This document shows positions 10,676 to 22,798 of a DNA stretch of 64,000 nucleotides, piece by piece (the stretch's first letter is position 1; each line of letters begins with the position of its first letter). The DNA is taken from assembly GCA_023313575.1 (NCBI GenBank), contig JAJTTP010000002.1, positions 992,001 to 1,056,000 on the forward strand. Direction: 5' to 3'. This stretch comes from Eutypella sp. D-1. Lineage: Eukaryota > Ascomycota > Sordariomycetes > Xylariales > Diatrypaceae. The translations under genes and the position numbers were made by a program. The notes under the pieces are model-generated. The model did not search any database and was not told the origin of the DNA. It worked only from the letters and a program-made list of their open reading frames with translations.

Positions 10676-12589
10676 ATGGATTTGAATAATCTGAAGGATC
10701 AGGTTTCCAACCTGACATTGTATGACCTCAAGGCCGGTTTCCGAAAGGCGCAAAATGGTTCGTCGATTCATCCTTGGAGCGCTCGGTTTTCCATGTCGTG
10801 TTTTAATATCGTGCTAGCTAACACGTGAAACCTACCCGTAACAGCCGTGATGAACTACACAGAGATGGAGGCAAAGGTACTACTTCCAACACCGAATCAT
10901 TGTTCTATATCATCCATGGGTGCCATAGTGCCATACAACTCTTACTAACAGCGATCGCGTTCGCCATCTTTAGGTGCGAGAAGCGACCAATAATGAGCCC
11001 TGGGGCGCATCCTCCTCTCTTATGCAAGAAATTGCCAACGGCACTTTTAATTAGTATGTCGGTTTCTCCCCAGGTGTCATCATGCCGTCGTGCCGTCGTG
11101 CTGTCGTGCCGTCGTGTCGACGCGTCTTCCCGATGTCCTCGCGCTGTAACCCGATCACCTATTTGCTGACTCGCGACCCGATCGGATCAGCCAAACCCTT
11201 AATGAGATCATGCCTATGATCTATCGTCGATTCACCGAGAAGTCTGCCGAGGAATGGCGACAGATCTACAAATCCCTTCAACTCCTCGAATATCTGATTA
11301 AGCACGGTTCCGAGCGCGTGATCGATGATGCGAGAGGACACATCACCCTCCTTAAGATGCTACGGCAGTTCCATTTCATTGACCAGAACGGCAAGGACCA
11401 GGGCATTAATGTCCGGAACCGCGCAAAGGAACTCGCCGAACTCCTAGCCGATGTCGATCGAATCCGTGCAGAGCGCAAGAAGGCTAGAGCTAACAAGGCC
11501 AAGTATACTGGCGTAGAGGGAGGTACTGGTGGTTTCTCCAGCGGAAGATTCGGCGGCTTCGGGAGCGAATCCAGTGGCTATGGAGGCCCTTCCGGCGGAT
11601 ATGGCGGGTACTCTGGTGGTGTCTATGGCGATGGCGGTGGCTTTGGGGGTCAGTCCGACGACTGGCGGGATTCAAGCCGGGGCGGCGACAAGTTTGAGGA
11701 GTACGATGAATATGACGAAGGTGGTTCATCTTCTCATGCGACGTCTTCTCGGAGAAGAGAACGAACTGAAAGGGCTGGCGTCAAGAAGACCATCGGTACG
11801 AAGGCGCCTGAGAAGAAGAAAGAGCCTGAGGTTGACCTCTTCTCCTTCGACGAACCCGAGACGTCTACCCCTGCTGCTCCAGTTGCTGCTCCGTCCAACG
11901 GATCTTCCGGCTTGGCTGGGTTATCGAGTCCCGCTAATGACGATGACGACTTCGATGACTTCCAGTCGGCGGCCCCTGCGCCTCAGGCGTCCGTGCCCTC
12001 GAACTCATTCGGCATCCCGCCCCCAGGGATGGTTACATCTAGCGCGCAATCCACCGCGACCTTTGCCGCCCCGAAGCCGGTATCCGCACCCCAGCAAGCC
12101 AATCTGTCCGACATGATGTCTTCGCTCTCGCCTCCCCCAAGCTCGACCACCACTCCCACAGTCAATTATTCTGCATTTAACACCCCCGCGCTGGCACAAG
12201 CACAAGCACCAAAGCCAACGGGATACCAAGCAGCTGCGCCCAACTACTATCAGTCTGTTCAGGCTCAACCAGCAGGGTCGATGGCTGGTTTCTCCGCACC
12301 CTCGATGTCCACCCCATCGGGCATGTCAGCACTTAACAAGCCCGCGGCGCCTGCCACGTCGAAGTCTTCAGCCGCCGGTGCCGACCCCTTCGCTAATCTC
12401 TGGGGCCAGGCTGGTGGTGCTAGCAGCAAGAAGAGCACGCCGGCAGCGGGGCCCAAAATGGGTGACCTCGCGAAGGAGAAGACCAACGCGTCCCTCTGGG
12501 GTACGCCTGCGGCCGCCCCTGCAAAGCCGGCGACCGGCACTCAGCCCACCACGACGGGCAGCAGTGGCTTAGACGACCTGCTAGGGTAA
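10676..12589 (+). CDS. ent3: Ent3-like ENTH-domain clathrin adaptor (epsin-related)
   Basis: Four exons are read: 10676-10757, 10845-10876, 10974-11053 and 11191-12589 (530 residues). Residues about 10-160 are an ENTH domain with the segments NYTEMEAKVREATNNEPWG, MIYRRFTEKSAEEWRQIYK and LLEYLIKHGSERVIDDAR, closest to yeast Ent3 and its PI3,5P2/SNARE-binding relatives. The rest is disordered and Gly/Ser/Ala/Pro-rich. It has adaptor-type short motifs: DLFSFDEPE (near 280), DDDDFDDFQ (near 314), which resembles the acidic-Phe motifs bound by GGA/AP-1 gamma-ear domains, and C-terminal SGLDDLLG. The likely role is clathrin traffic between the trans-Golgi and endosomes. The first donor is an unusual GTTCGT. 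Intron 3 carries an octamer repeat. Confidence 0.93.
11083..11114. repeat. Octamer tandem repeat in ENT3 intron 3
   Basis: Four consecutive 8 bp units (TGCCGTCG, with one TGCTGTCG variant) lie inside the third intron of the ENT3-like gene. This is a short minisatellite; no function is evident. Confidence 0.85.
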
Positions 12590-15421
12590 ACGACTCCGCC
12601 AGCGGGTGTCTATTCGCGGCCGTATCCGGATGGCGACAAAATTGGATGATATCATACGACTACTGTAGGTTTGTGGCTTGCTATCTACGATTTTATAGAT
12701 TATGGGGGGTTGGAGGGGGTGGGTGGATAGAGCAAGCAAGGATGGAGAGTAAAAGGACCTGGCTGTTGTCTTGAGCGCTGCAATAGGTAGGATGAACTCA
12801 TGTATACGTATCCAGAGATTCCAGGTAGGCGTCAGGGTACCCCGAAACAAATCAATGCGTCTAGTTCTAGTAATGAGCTCTGGCCCTAGCGCCAGTGTCC
12901 CAGAATAGTCATGCGGCTCTTCTGCTTGGCGAGCAAGCGGGGGGGGGGGGGTGCGATGATGCCTTCGCTTGTAGCTGATCGATGCCCATCTAGGTCGTTC
13001 TGTGAGTGCTAAGTGATCAAGTAGCAGACTTACTGAGAGGGGCAGGTTCATTGATACGCACTACCATCCGCAGACCCGCGGATCTGGAATATCTCAGCAT
13101 ATCACCCTAGATCTCCATTGCGACGCTTCGCGTCTCGACTACCTCAGTTGATCATCTTGCTTCAACTGCGCATTGCTCGCAACCGTAGCACGTATGTACA
13201 TGACTTGCATGCCTACTACGTACCACCAGCCAGGATACTCAAATGGTGCGTTGACGCCTAGCATAGGACTTGACTGACTGGCTGAGAGAAATTCAAAGCC
13301 AAACGAGCAGGGCTGCGGGAACCCAGTTCCTGCATGACATGTCTATCTATGTGCGTAACCTTGGCAACCCTACGTAGGGGAACTCTCTCGTAGACGAACA
13401 AGGGAGACCGATACCGATCGATCCTCAGGTTACATGGGTTGCTGACCTCACCATACATCGTGTTATCGTACATTTATATCGTGCTACCCTGGGCTACAAA
13501 GTATGCATAGGCACTCATCACTGTCATCTGTCGTCGTGGCCGCCGGCTTAACAACCGCGACCTGAAACGCGCCTCTGGGATGTCATCAAGCGCGTGCGCC
13601 TAGTTGGTTTGTACACACTGGGTTAGTATACAATGCCTGGAAGTTGAACTCTGGCTAATGACTGGTCGACTGTCTATGCAGGTTGTCTATGTTAGGTAAG
13701 GTGCTTCGTCTATGGCGACGCTGAAGACAAAGAGCTGGAGAAAAAAAAAAGAGAGAAGAAGAGGCGGCAAGCAGGCATGATAGGCAGGTACCCGCGGGCC
13801 GCGCTTAGCAGGACCCACATGACCGCTCCTTAGTATTAACGAATAGGGACCCTGGCAGCCAATCGAAAGTCCCCGACGTATATCGTCAGTTACCCTGAGC
13901 GCGGCTCCTCAGACAACAAAAGTACATACTTGCCTAGAGGTAGTTAGAAAGAAAATCGACGACAATCGATTAAGAAAAATAAACCCTGTAAGCCCTTGAA
14001 CCACCCAGATGGCTCCCCCCCCTAAACTGCTTGTTGTTCTATCTTCCTCTATAGGCCAAGATTGTCTACGTTAGTTTGAGGCTTGTAGACCCTGCAAGCC
14101 CTGTACCACCACATTAAGCTCGTAATATGTGCATTGCATAGCTATTGTCATCTTGTACCATGTAGTTTTCCCGGTCGTACGTATGAAGGCTGTTTGGTAG
14201 GGTGATAAGTTATGAAAACCTACGCTGGCAGTTGGTAGGGGGTCCCGGAATCCCTGACGGCGGAGTTTTCTTTTGCTCGCGGCTAAAAAACCCCAGAGCC
14301 CTCAACACAACGTACGGCCACTCGCGCTGTCTTGGCTATGAACGGCCATGCCGCGCTTCCCATTGGCTCGCTCAGCGCCTCGTGAAGTCCGCCATCTGCC
14401 TCATATAGAAGACGGGGCGGGACCCGTCATGGCGGGAGATAGGCAGGGCCGCCCAGCCCAGGGCCGGATCGGGGAGGCAATGCCAGCAGCCGCGGACGCG
14501 AGAAAGCGTCGATCATGGCCAGAACTCTTGAACTCCTTCTGAGTCCTGCCTGGTGAGCATGGCAAGCGGGACAGGGAACTATAGCCGCGAACCCACCCCC
14601 GGTCGCGTCTTTTCTTAGAATGTGGGTATTCCACGGTGAGGTTGAGATCTGGATCTAGTGGTGGATAGTGATACTGGCGGCTCACAACAAAACCAGAGCC
14701 TCAGGATACATAAGATGAGAAATCCCAAGCCCAGATCGAGGCTGTTCTTCTCCCTCTATCCTATCACCATTACACAAGCATCCCTCATCAAACAGAACGA
14801 CTTTCCTTGAGTCTTTTCCTTCCGTTATTTTTCTCTTTCCCCTTTTTTCCTTGTCTCCTTTCGTTATTCTCGTCTTTTGGGGGGCATTCCCTTTCCTATC
14901 TAGAAGAACTATTACGATCTCTTATAACAGGTGTTACGCTCGGTACGAGTTAAACGTTTCCAATCATTATCTCAGGTCTTATACGAGTTTCCTATTTACG
15001 GTCTCTGTCAACGTCTTTCATATAACTACCGCTCCTTAGAAGAACGAGCTTTAAAGCTGGAAAATCGGTAGAGCAGTCGACCTGCTCTCGTCTATCTTCT
15101 CGTCTATCTGGACCTCACTCTTTCTAATTAGGACCTCGCATCGCTTTTGATTCTTTCATTCCTATTACATGTCCATCGCTCTAACAGCCTCTCACGCATA
15201 ATCTGGCTTTCGTAACGACCCTCTGACGAGTCTCATTCGTTCCTTACTTCGGTCGAGGCACATAGCACCGGCCAAAATAATCTTTCACGATTTCTTCCTC
15301 AACATCACTCCCGTCCTTCTCCACTCCCTCCCCACGGCCGCGCTTCCCCACCCGCACGGTCAATTCCAAACGCCCCAGGCTCTCGCTCATCACCGACTTC
15401 CGCGCCGCGATTCCGCTCAGG
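12590..15421. other. Intergenic region, ENT3 to MARVEL gene
   Basis: This is a 2.8 kb stretch without a supported gene. It has a G run near 12940 and an A/G-rich stretch near 13740. From about 14740 to 15420 the plus strand is strongly pyrimidine-rich (CTTTCC/TTCTC blocks), which suits a long 5' leader or promoter of the next gene. Two similar segments near 13990 and 14090 share AAGCCC..ACCAC words and may be a decayed duplication. Confidence 0.45.
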
Positions 15422-16281
15422 ATGCGCTTCCAGGCCCCACAACTCGGTGCGCTCGGCGTCACCTTCACGGCACTGCGGCTTCTGCAGGCCCTCTCCCTAA
15501 TCGTCATCATCGGCCTCGTCGCTAACTTTATCGATGAGATCACCTCTGCGCAGCTCGGCGTCCCCGAGGTTATGGTCGGGACTATTGCTGTGGTGTGTAT
15601 CTTCTATCTGCCTCTAATTGGGTTTCTTCTCTATCGCCCACGCTAACTCGCTTCCAGGCAAGCATCGCGGTCCTCTATGTGATAGTCTCTTACATCTTGT
15701 ACTACGACAGCCTACTGCCGCTGCTTATCGCCGTTGGCTCCGACTTCGCGATGCTAATTGCCTTTATTGTGGTGGCCGTGACGTCCGGCAAGAACCTGAA
15801 CATGCTCGAATGTTCAGCCCTGCCACCGCCCCCAAGCAAGCAGTCATCCGAGCCCGTCACGTTCACTGTTTCCGCACCGCCCAGCGAGCAGACTAGTAGC
15901 GTCAACACCAACATTAACACCAGTCCCAGTCCGATCACCGATGGTGGCGCTGGCGGTTCCGGCGGGTATAGCACGACCAGCTATGGCAGCCCAGGCGATA
16001 GCGGTGGTAGTGGCGGTGGTAACTACGGTTCCAGTGTGGTCTACAATATCGGGCGCGTGGTTGCCCGTGCCGCTTCCGAAAGCAGCAACAAGAAGCCAAC
16101 TGTCGACTACCTCTCGTTCGTAGCCAGGGACCAGCCGCACTGCTACGAGATCAAGACGGTATGGGGCCTCGGCATCGCGCTATGCGTCCTCTTTGCCTTC
16201 TCATCAATCTTCTGCGCCGGACTCTGGCGCCGCGTCAAGGGCCCCGGTTCCTCTGCTGCTGACAAGGACCTTGAGGGTTAG
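15422..16281 (+). CDS. MARVEL-like four-helix membrane protein
   Basis: Two exons, 15422-15592 and 15658-16281, are joined by a 65 nt intron (GTGTGT...TTCCAG, CTAAC branch point) and give 264 residues. Hydrophobic helices lie near 17-37, 53-75, 77-100 and 233-252, the four-span layout of fungal MARVEL proteins. Between helices 3 and 4 is a Ser/Gly/Thr-rich loop (about 115-205) with GSGGYSTTSYGS-type runs, presumably extracytoplasmic. Such proteins sit in the plasma membrane or eisosome region; the exact role here is unknown. The frame stops at a single TAG (16279-16281), yet the same frame stays open for another 1.2 kb. This may therefore be only the N-terminal part of the real product. Confidence 0.8.
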
Positions 16282-17496
16282 GGCCGCGCGGGCGCTGTTG
16301 TCCGTGGGGGTTCCGCCTTGTCTTCTCAGGCGGATGATGTGGGGGCTTCCATTGCCAGTGAAAAGACCGGGGATGACGGCGGTGATGGTGGCGGGATCCG
16401 GAATATTTCGGGTCCGATCGCGCTCGGCGCCCGGATCCGGAGTATATTTAGCCCCACTACTTCGCCCCGCCCCGGCCCCCAATTTGCCCTGCCGCCCCTA
16501 CTACCTCCCCCGACCACAGCGCCCGATTCCGACCTCAATTCCCCAAATTCCCATCCTTATGACTTGATTCGACCGCCTCTCTCCCAGACAAAATCTATCA
16601 CCCGGCGACCCCTTCCCCCGCCCGCGCCTCCGATTCCCTCCGTTGTCGTCTACTCGGGCCGGGCGTCCGGGCCCACGACGCTGGTAGTCGGCCGCTCGCT
16701 CACAGACAACAACAACAATAACCATAGCAATGCACAACACTATCCTCAGCACTACCCCACCGCTATCTCTACCACGACGCCCAACTCAGGGGCTGCCGCG
16801 ATCCCGCCCATGCCATTTTCGGAACCCGATCCCACCTTGCGCTCCGTTCCCGGACGGGCGACTCCCACCATTGTTCCGTCCACGACAGCGATGCCGGCCA
16901 TGCCAACATTCTCATCGCCGTCCCCTACTTCGTCAGACCGGTCTTCGGACAAACCTCCTTCCCCCACCGAGGCCTACATTCCCATCATGCACCGACGAGG
17001 CCCGTCCGCTGAGTCACCGCTGCCCGTCCTCCCCGCGCTCGACACAACTACCGCCACGGCCACGGCCGCCACGGCAACTGCTCCTGTGACCAGTAAAGGC
17101 GGCAGCGCGTTGCGTCTGCGCAGTCCGGAAACGCCTGACAGCGACGCCGACGGCTTCACACCCATAACGCCTGGGAGTGCCACGCTCAAGTCGCCGCGCG
17201 GCGTGCGCGCCTTTGACGCCCTCGGCATCCCCGTCCTGAATGCCGGCCGCTCGATCCTAGCCCGCGCCCGCAGCCGTAAGGCCAGCGTCGTGGACCCTGA
17301 TCGAGAGGATTTCGATGATGTCACACCCCTCACCCCTTCGCCCGCGTCCCCCTTTTCCGGATCGGCCGGCGCGCGAGACCTCGAAGCGGCTGGCGCGACT
17401 AGGAAGACCACGCGCAGGACGCTGTTCGGGATCATCGAGGGCTGGTGGGACCTGGGCCTGCTGGAGCGTGGGAAGAGCTTAAGACGAAGGGGTTGA
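16282..17496 (+). CDS. Long open frame in phase with the MARVEL gene: probable cytoplasmic tail
   Basis: The frame of the preceding exon continues for about 405 codons after its TAG. It has no ATG until the Met-Pro codons near 16810, so it cannot easily be an independent gene. The encoded sequence is a plausible disordered tail: Pro/Ser/Thr-rich, with phospho-site-like clusters (SPETPDSDADGFTPITPGS, DVTPLTPSPASP), a basic RSILARARSRKAS stretch, and a conserved-looking end GIIEGWWDLGLLERGKSL before TGA. It could join the MARVEL protein by stop readthrough or by removing an in-frame intron: 16234-16329 (donor GTCAAG) or 16159-16329 (donor GTATGG), both with acceptor TTCTCAG. It could also be a tail recently cut off by the TAG. 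I am fairly sure it is coding sequence, unsure how it is expressed. Confidence 0.6.
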   Translation, partial: GRAGAVVRGGSALSSQADDVGASIASEKTGDDGGDGGGIRNISGPIALGARIRSIFSPTTSPRPGPQFALPPLLPPPTTAPDSDLNSPNSHPYDLIRPPLSQTKSITRRPLPPPAPPIPSVVVYSGRASGPTTLVVGRSLTDNNNNNHSNAQHYPQHYPTAISTTTPNSGAAAIPPMPFSEPDPTLRSVPGRATPTIVPSTTAMPAMPTFSSPSPTSSDRSSDKPPSPTEAYIPIMHRRGPSAESPLPVLPALDTTTATATAATATAPVTSKGGSALRLRSPETPDSDADGFTPITPGSATLKSPRGVRAFDALGIPVLNAGRSILARARSRKASVVDPDREDFDDVTPLTPSPASPFSGSAGARDLEAAGATRKTTRRTLFGIIEGWWDLGLLERGKSLRRRG

Positions 17497-18069
17497 GAAG
17501 GTGGAGTTTGAGATGCCTTGATTGATGTTTCCCCTTTCTTACTGCTTTTTGTTTTTGCTTTGTCCGGTCTAGTGGGTCGTGTGCAAAAGGAGGTTTGATG
17601 AATGTGTATGGTAATGTGGTAATGATCGCCTGTTGTATTTTGAGAATGCCTTGTCTGTGGGCGGAGTTATTGTTCTGTGCTCGGTGTTGGAAACTTTGGA
17701 CACATAATCACATTCATGAGCAGTGGGGAGAAAAGAGAAAAATAGTTCATAATCATAAGTAGCTACATATGAAATTAAAGAAACGAAGCGGAGGACTTGG
17801 GCCCATGCATCCTGCCAAGGGAAAATTAAACATGAAAGGACAGTAAATCGTGCATTCGTCATGAAAATCATAAACTTCGTCCATCATATCTTGCCTCTCG
17901 TTTGCTCATACCACATAATACCTTCCAGCAACAAACAAAAAATTAAAAATAGAAATAAGGAAAAAGGAAATAGACATGAAGGAGACCGCCAACCCAATAC
18001 TTTCCGACCCGACGGCCGCGTCACTCATCACAGGCCGCCCATGAACATTCCTTCCTCTCTGCCTCACTC
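17497..18069. other. Convergent intergenic region
   Basis: These are the 3' flanks of the MARVEL-region frame and the minus-strand glycine-rich gene. The DNA is AT-rich around 17700-17980. Nothing else is recognised. Confidence 0.5.
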
Positions 18070-18897
18070 TCAGTACTTCCTGTGCTTTCCGTTGCCACTG
18101 CCCTTACTCTTGTCCTTTCCCTTGCTTTTCTTCCTATCCTTCTCGCGGTAGGCATGCTGGGCAGAGCCGCCCACATCTCCGTCCTCGTACTCGTTGTCTT
18201 CTCCGTCGGCAAAGCGGCGCTCGTTCGCATACCCATCCACCTGGTCCTGACTAGTGCTGATGCCGCCCGTGGCGGCACCGTTATAGCCCAGGCCGGAATT
18301 CTGGCCATAACCAGTCTCATAACCAACCCCGTAACCAGCTCCATGGCCAGCCCCGTAGCCGTTCATGTCACCGCCGTTGCCGTACATGTTCGTGTTGTCA
18401 GTCTGGCCCTGACCCTGGCTCTGGGTCGCGTTCCCTAGCTGCCGCCAGTGATGGTCCCAGGTCTGGAGGTACTGTTGAGTAGCTTCACTACGCGACTGTC
18501 CGTGCCCGTAGAAGGTGGGATTGGCCTCGTGGTCTCGCGCATAGTAGCCCAGGGCGTAGCCCGTGTTGGCCGGGCGCCCCCCGGACGAGGCAGAGAAGGT
18601 AGACCATTCGGGAGAACCTTCGCGATTACTCTGGTATTGATACTGGTCGTTCGAGCTTGATCCCTGCCTTCCGGAGGACCCGTTGTTGTTTCTGTTGCTG
18701 TTGTGCGTTTGTCAGTTATACATGCCGCAATGACTATCCCCGTTCCTAGAAAGGGAGGGGGGGGGGGGGTTACGTGTAATAGACGGGGCGAGAAGCGATC
18801 TACCAGTGACGTTATATCTCCAGGAGATGTGGGAAATGGATGAGGACAAGCTGAAGATGATGAGACCGGATAGAACATACCTGCGGCTACCAGTCAT
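18070..18897 (-). CDS. Glycine- and serine-rich small protein, unknown function
   Basis: Two exons are read: 18897-18881 (MTGSR plus two bases) and 18697-18070 (214 residues). I do not recognise a family. The N-terminal half has an ordered-looking patch, NTGYALGYYAR then LQTWDHHWRQLGN, followed by Gln/Asn-rich sequence. Then come Gly-Tyr repeats (GYGAGHGAGYGVGYETGYG), an acidic patch and a lysine-rich tail ending KHRKY. The 183 nt intron has a G/C homopolymer. Its acceptor is a tandem site, AACAG/CAACAG, so two products differing by two residues are possible. The tiny first exon is inferred only from phase and the GTATGT donor, so the start is less certain than the second exon. Confidence 0.65.
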
Positions 18898-20969
18898 GAT
18901 TGCTGCTCACTTCGTTCCAATTAATTGGCAAGAAATTGTAACTTTGTTCGGATATTGCTAGGTGCTGAGTAACTACTCTAGGGCAAGGAGTTTTAAATAA
19001 ATTTGTGGTTGGTTGATATGTCGCTATACTTGTGAATGTGATGACTTGTGATAAGCCTTAGGCAACGACAATGGCCATCAAAATATCTAGAACTTCTATG
19101 GGTTATATAGATGGGAGAATATTTTATGTCTTGTCCATGTCGTCTTGAGCGCCTTTCACGTAATAGTATTCCCTAGCTACGTGAAAATCGCCTCGAACCC
19201 TCACATTCTATGGCAGAGTACGTGAAGATCCAATCAAAAACAAGGGCTCCTCCCCTCTAATACATGGGACTCAATATGTTTCAACTGATGTTGCCGCCTT
19301 CTCACTTCCCTCTTAAGATATTGGCATCCTCTCCGCATCCTAAAGGGACTGAAGGAACCACAGTGTTACAGCCACGCAAGCACATTGGCTCCGGATACGA
19401 TAATTATTGCCCTTCTCTAAACTAGTACGCAACTTCCCCGCGTTTCGATTCCCCTATAATCTAGATAGACTCGCGGAGAAGCGGAGAACAACTGGTGGTT
19501 CCAGGGGGTCTGGGTGCACTATCCGTCCAACCCCGTGATGTGAAAGTGGAATGTGAAGGGTTACGAGGCCTCATATGGTCGTTCGCATGATCATTCCAAC
19601 CAAAGCGGCATTAATAAAACGATACAATATAAGGCCCTGTATACAACGAGGCCGCTAGTAGAGGTTGGCTGGTTGGTGCTCTAGGTTTGTATAGCCGCAA
19701 AGGCATTCCCATGTATTCCAATTGGATAGTTGCTTTTGGGTAGGATTTCTTCGGTATATCTAACAGTTGCTTGATAATATCTATGAAGTGGCGAATTCCA
19801 TGGTCGAGTTTGCAACCGTTGTTCCCCCCTCCTAAAACAATCATGAGACAATGAAGGGCCAGGTTTCGCTAGTGCAAAGGAGGAGACAAGAATTCGCCTC
19901 AACGGGATATACAAAGGTACCTGAAGAGTCCCTTAACGGATTGACCAGTCTTGGGACGACCGATTCTCTCCAGTTGTATTAGACTTCCTTGATGGGCAAA
20001 TGCAACGCACGGGTTTCATCGTTCTAGCGGTGAGCTTTCGATATTGGCATCGATGTGACTTTTCTGCCTGGCATCGTCTCGCAAAAATGAGGTGGGTGTA
20101 CTGGTGCTGCCCTCTATCAATAAGGAAAGCTGTCTACTCGGGAGGGGGGGAAGGATCCAAAACGGTCTAGCATCGTCGACAATCCCTTCAAACTCTAGCG
20201 GACTTATGATGAGTGTACTCCGAACTCTAGCTATCCAACTCCATGTGCTACCGCCCTAGCACCCAGCATATACGCGTTAACCCGTATTCTACGTACCACC
20301 TGAGCCCAAGGCAGCCATTGAGGCAAACCGAAGGGCTAAGTAACCTGATTCTAGGCATCCATTACGGGTTTCTCGGGTGGCAGGCCAATAAGTGAGACTA
20401 TTGCGAATATTCGATACCCACACTCCATTCTGAGATAGGAAGTTGGCTCCAGGTTAGGGAGTTAAGGGGATAATGGATTGTAGGTGTGCAAAATCAATAG
20501 ACTCAACAAAGGGACTCGGTGTGTGGTCAGAACCAAGACCTATCGGCTGAATGGGATGCTCTATACGTACCCATTGCAATATATTGAAGTCATGTATGAG
20601 AATCGACGTACAGTCATTGAGCTTGTTTGATCATTTGGCTGTTCTGCGGCTCTCATGGAGCAAAAGAAGCAATACACAGAAAGATGAAATCTTTCCATAT
20701 GTCACAAGAATTGTTGCGTTCAAGATAACTGCATTGACTCATCGACTTATTAGCGGTGATAGAATAGTTGATTTAGTCCAGACCCAAGATCCCAATGGAA
20801 GCTAAAGAACCTGGCAGGCCTGTTCCTGCAGTCCCGCCTAGCTAGCTATAAGAAATATGTAACAATTAAGTAGGAGATGAGGATAGCGAGGATTCATCAT
20901 TCATAAAACATAATACAGAGGCCAAGATATCTTCCTTTCAACCCAAACCGATTTCTGTCTTTTTCCCGA
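18898..20969. other. Intergenic region
   Basis: About 2.1 kb lie between two genes on the minus strand; part must be the promoter of the glycine-rich gene. The frames seen (near 19611-19914 and 20551-20805) are short, lack coding features and overlap on opposite strands. Nothing is supported. Confidence 0.5.
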
Positions 20970-22798
20970 TTACAGCGTTTTCCTACTCTTTTGAACTCTC
21001 TTCTTTGGCGATATCTTCCTTTCCTGGCCATCACCGGGAAATGCTGGGCGTTTAGCCACTGATCCTCTTGCAGAACGATGTGCTCTGTTGAAATGAGCTG
21101 TCGCGTTGTCTCGCCTCGTGAAGACTTTGTTGCATTCTTCACACTTGATAATAGTCTTGGCGTGAGTTTTCTTGTGTTTACGCAAGTAGGCCCTGTGGTT
21201 TGCGAGTTTACCAGTCGGCCGGAAACTACAACGGTCGCATTGCAGAACTGAAGTGGTCCCTTCGTCTCTCGACGATACCGGAGACTGTGCGCCAGGGCTT
21301 GGAGATGGTGATACATCATCATTAGGGGGAGGATCTGCACTTCCACCCTGAGTAGTGGGGAGTTGCGTTGAACCTACGCTATCGAAGTGACTGTGCGGGA
21401 TCATGGACATATTCAATGTATTTGACGCGATCGGGTCACCGAAAGAGAATGCTTCCATACCATGATCTGCAATTTGCTGCTCATAGTTGTGTAAGTCGGC
21501 GTTTGTGGCCGATGCGCTAGGGTCTGTAAGTGGAGAGATCAACTCCCTGCCATACGCAGGTGCGTCTGCAAACATGGAATTCCCAATATATGGATCCTGA
21601 TGGGAGTAGTCCTCTAATTCAGGGTATATATGCTTTTGCGGCAGGAAGGTTGGGCTGAGATCCATTTCGTTCAGTGTAGACTCTAGTTGGGTGCTCAATG
21701 ATGGCCAAGCAGATGCTTGCGTGTAGGTACAGGGGCTGGGTGTGGTGATTGCGTTGAAAAATATTTCTTCCTCCGTAGACACAGAAGAAATGCTTTCGGG
21801 GTACATAAAAGATGTCGTTGCTGATCCCGAGGAAATTTCTGTTGAGGATTCAGGTACACTCAGCCTCCTGCCAATTGGGCTGCTGGCTAGGGACAGCGTT
21901 GCTATTTGGCCAGGAGATGAATCTACAGATCCGACGGAGTTTGTTCTCGTATTTTGGTCAACTGGAAATCTGGTGGTCGGAGATTGAATGATGAAGCTTG
22001 AATCGGCCGAGGCTGAGTTAGACAACATATCCAGCCCCCCTCCAGACAGTTGGCCGACAAGAAGTTGAGGTGCAGTGTGACGTCTCAGATCCCCCAGCTC
22101 ATTGGCTGGAGGGGTTGCCATTGGTTCAATGAATTTTGAGCCTTGGCCTTCTACTACTTTGTTGGTACAAAACAACCCTTCATTATTGGCCGAAAAGGAC
22201 GTCGTCGCCTCTTTGGAAGAGCATTGGTATGGTTCACCGTGATGGATAGTGTGAGTCTCAAATGGATGACTGGATACGCTAGGAGAGGGGCTATCCATGC
22301 TCCCAAAAACGTTATCGAAGCTCTGATTCCAGGGAGGACTCTCGTTGCACTTATAGTGGAAATTCATTGCGTCACAATCCGCAGAGCCGTGATTAGGATT
22401 ACTGAATTTATCTTGAGAGAAAGGGCCGCATGCTTTCCAATGGGCCGGAATAAGCTGAAATGGCGAGAGCTCTTCCTTGCATGCCGGACGACACCATAGG
22501 TCGGAGGTTTGGAGGTTCGGGAGCAGATGATTATATCCACTGGATTTGATGTTAGCAGAATTCTTATAAATGGATAGTATAATACAACTTACGACCATTG
22601 GCGCTGGGTATCAGTCCCAAGTTCAAGGCACCCGGAGTCAGGAGTGGCCGGTAGTGGATAGCATCCTGTGCTATAAGACTCACGAGCCGGTGTTTGAACT
22701 CCTGAGTTATGCATGACGGGACTAGTAGGAAGGGTAGGGTCACTGTCGCAAGTTCTCCGAGTATTAGTCGAAAGAGATATTGGACTAATGATGGACAT
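20970..22798 (-). CDS. C2H2 zinc-finger transcription factor
   Basis: Two exons, 22798-22593 and 22539-20970, are joined by a 53 nt intron (GTAAGT...CCAG) and give 591 residues. Two C2H2 fingers lie near the C-terminus. Finger 1 (about 503-530) is CDRCSFRPTGKLANHRAYLR followed by KHKKTH; finger 2 (about 533-556) is CEECNKVFTRRDNATAHF followed by NRAH, with H-x4-H spacing. A basic tail (KKRVQKSRKTL) follows and may be a nuclear localisation signal. Residues 1-500 are Ser/Thr/Pro-rich with no known domain, apart from a Cys/Trp-rich patch near 85-125. It is presumably a sequence-specific regulator; its targets are unknown. The neighbours give no hint. Confidence 0.88.

Noticed and set aside
16277..16329. 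53 nt intron (GTTAGG...CTCAG) that would remove the MARVEL stop codon
   Set aside because: The donor fits, but its length is not a multiple of three and leads at once to a TGA in the new frame.
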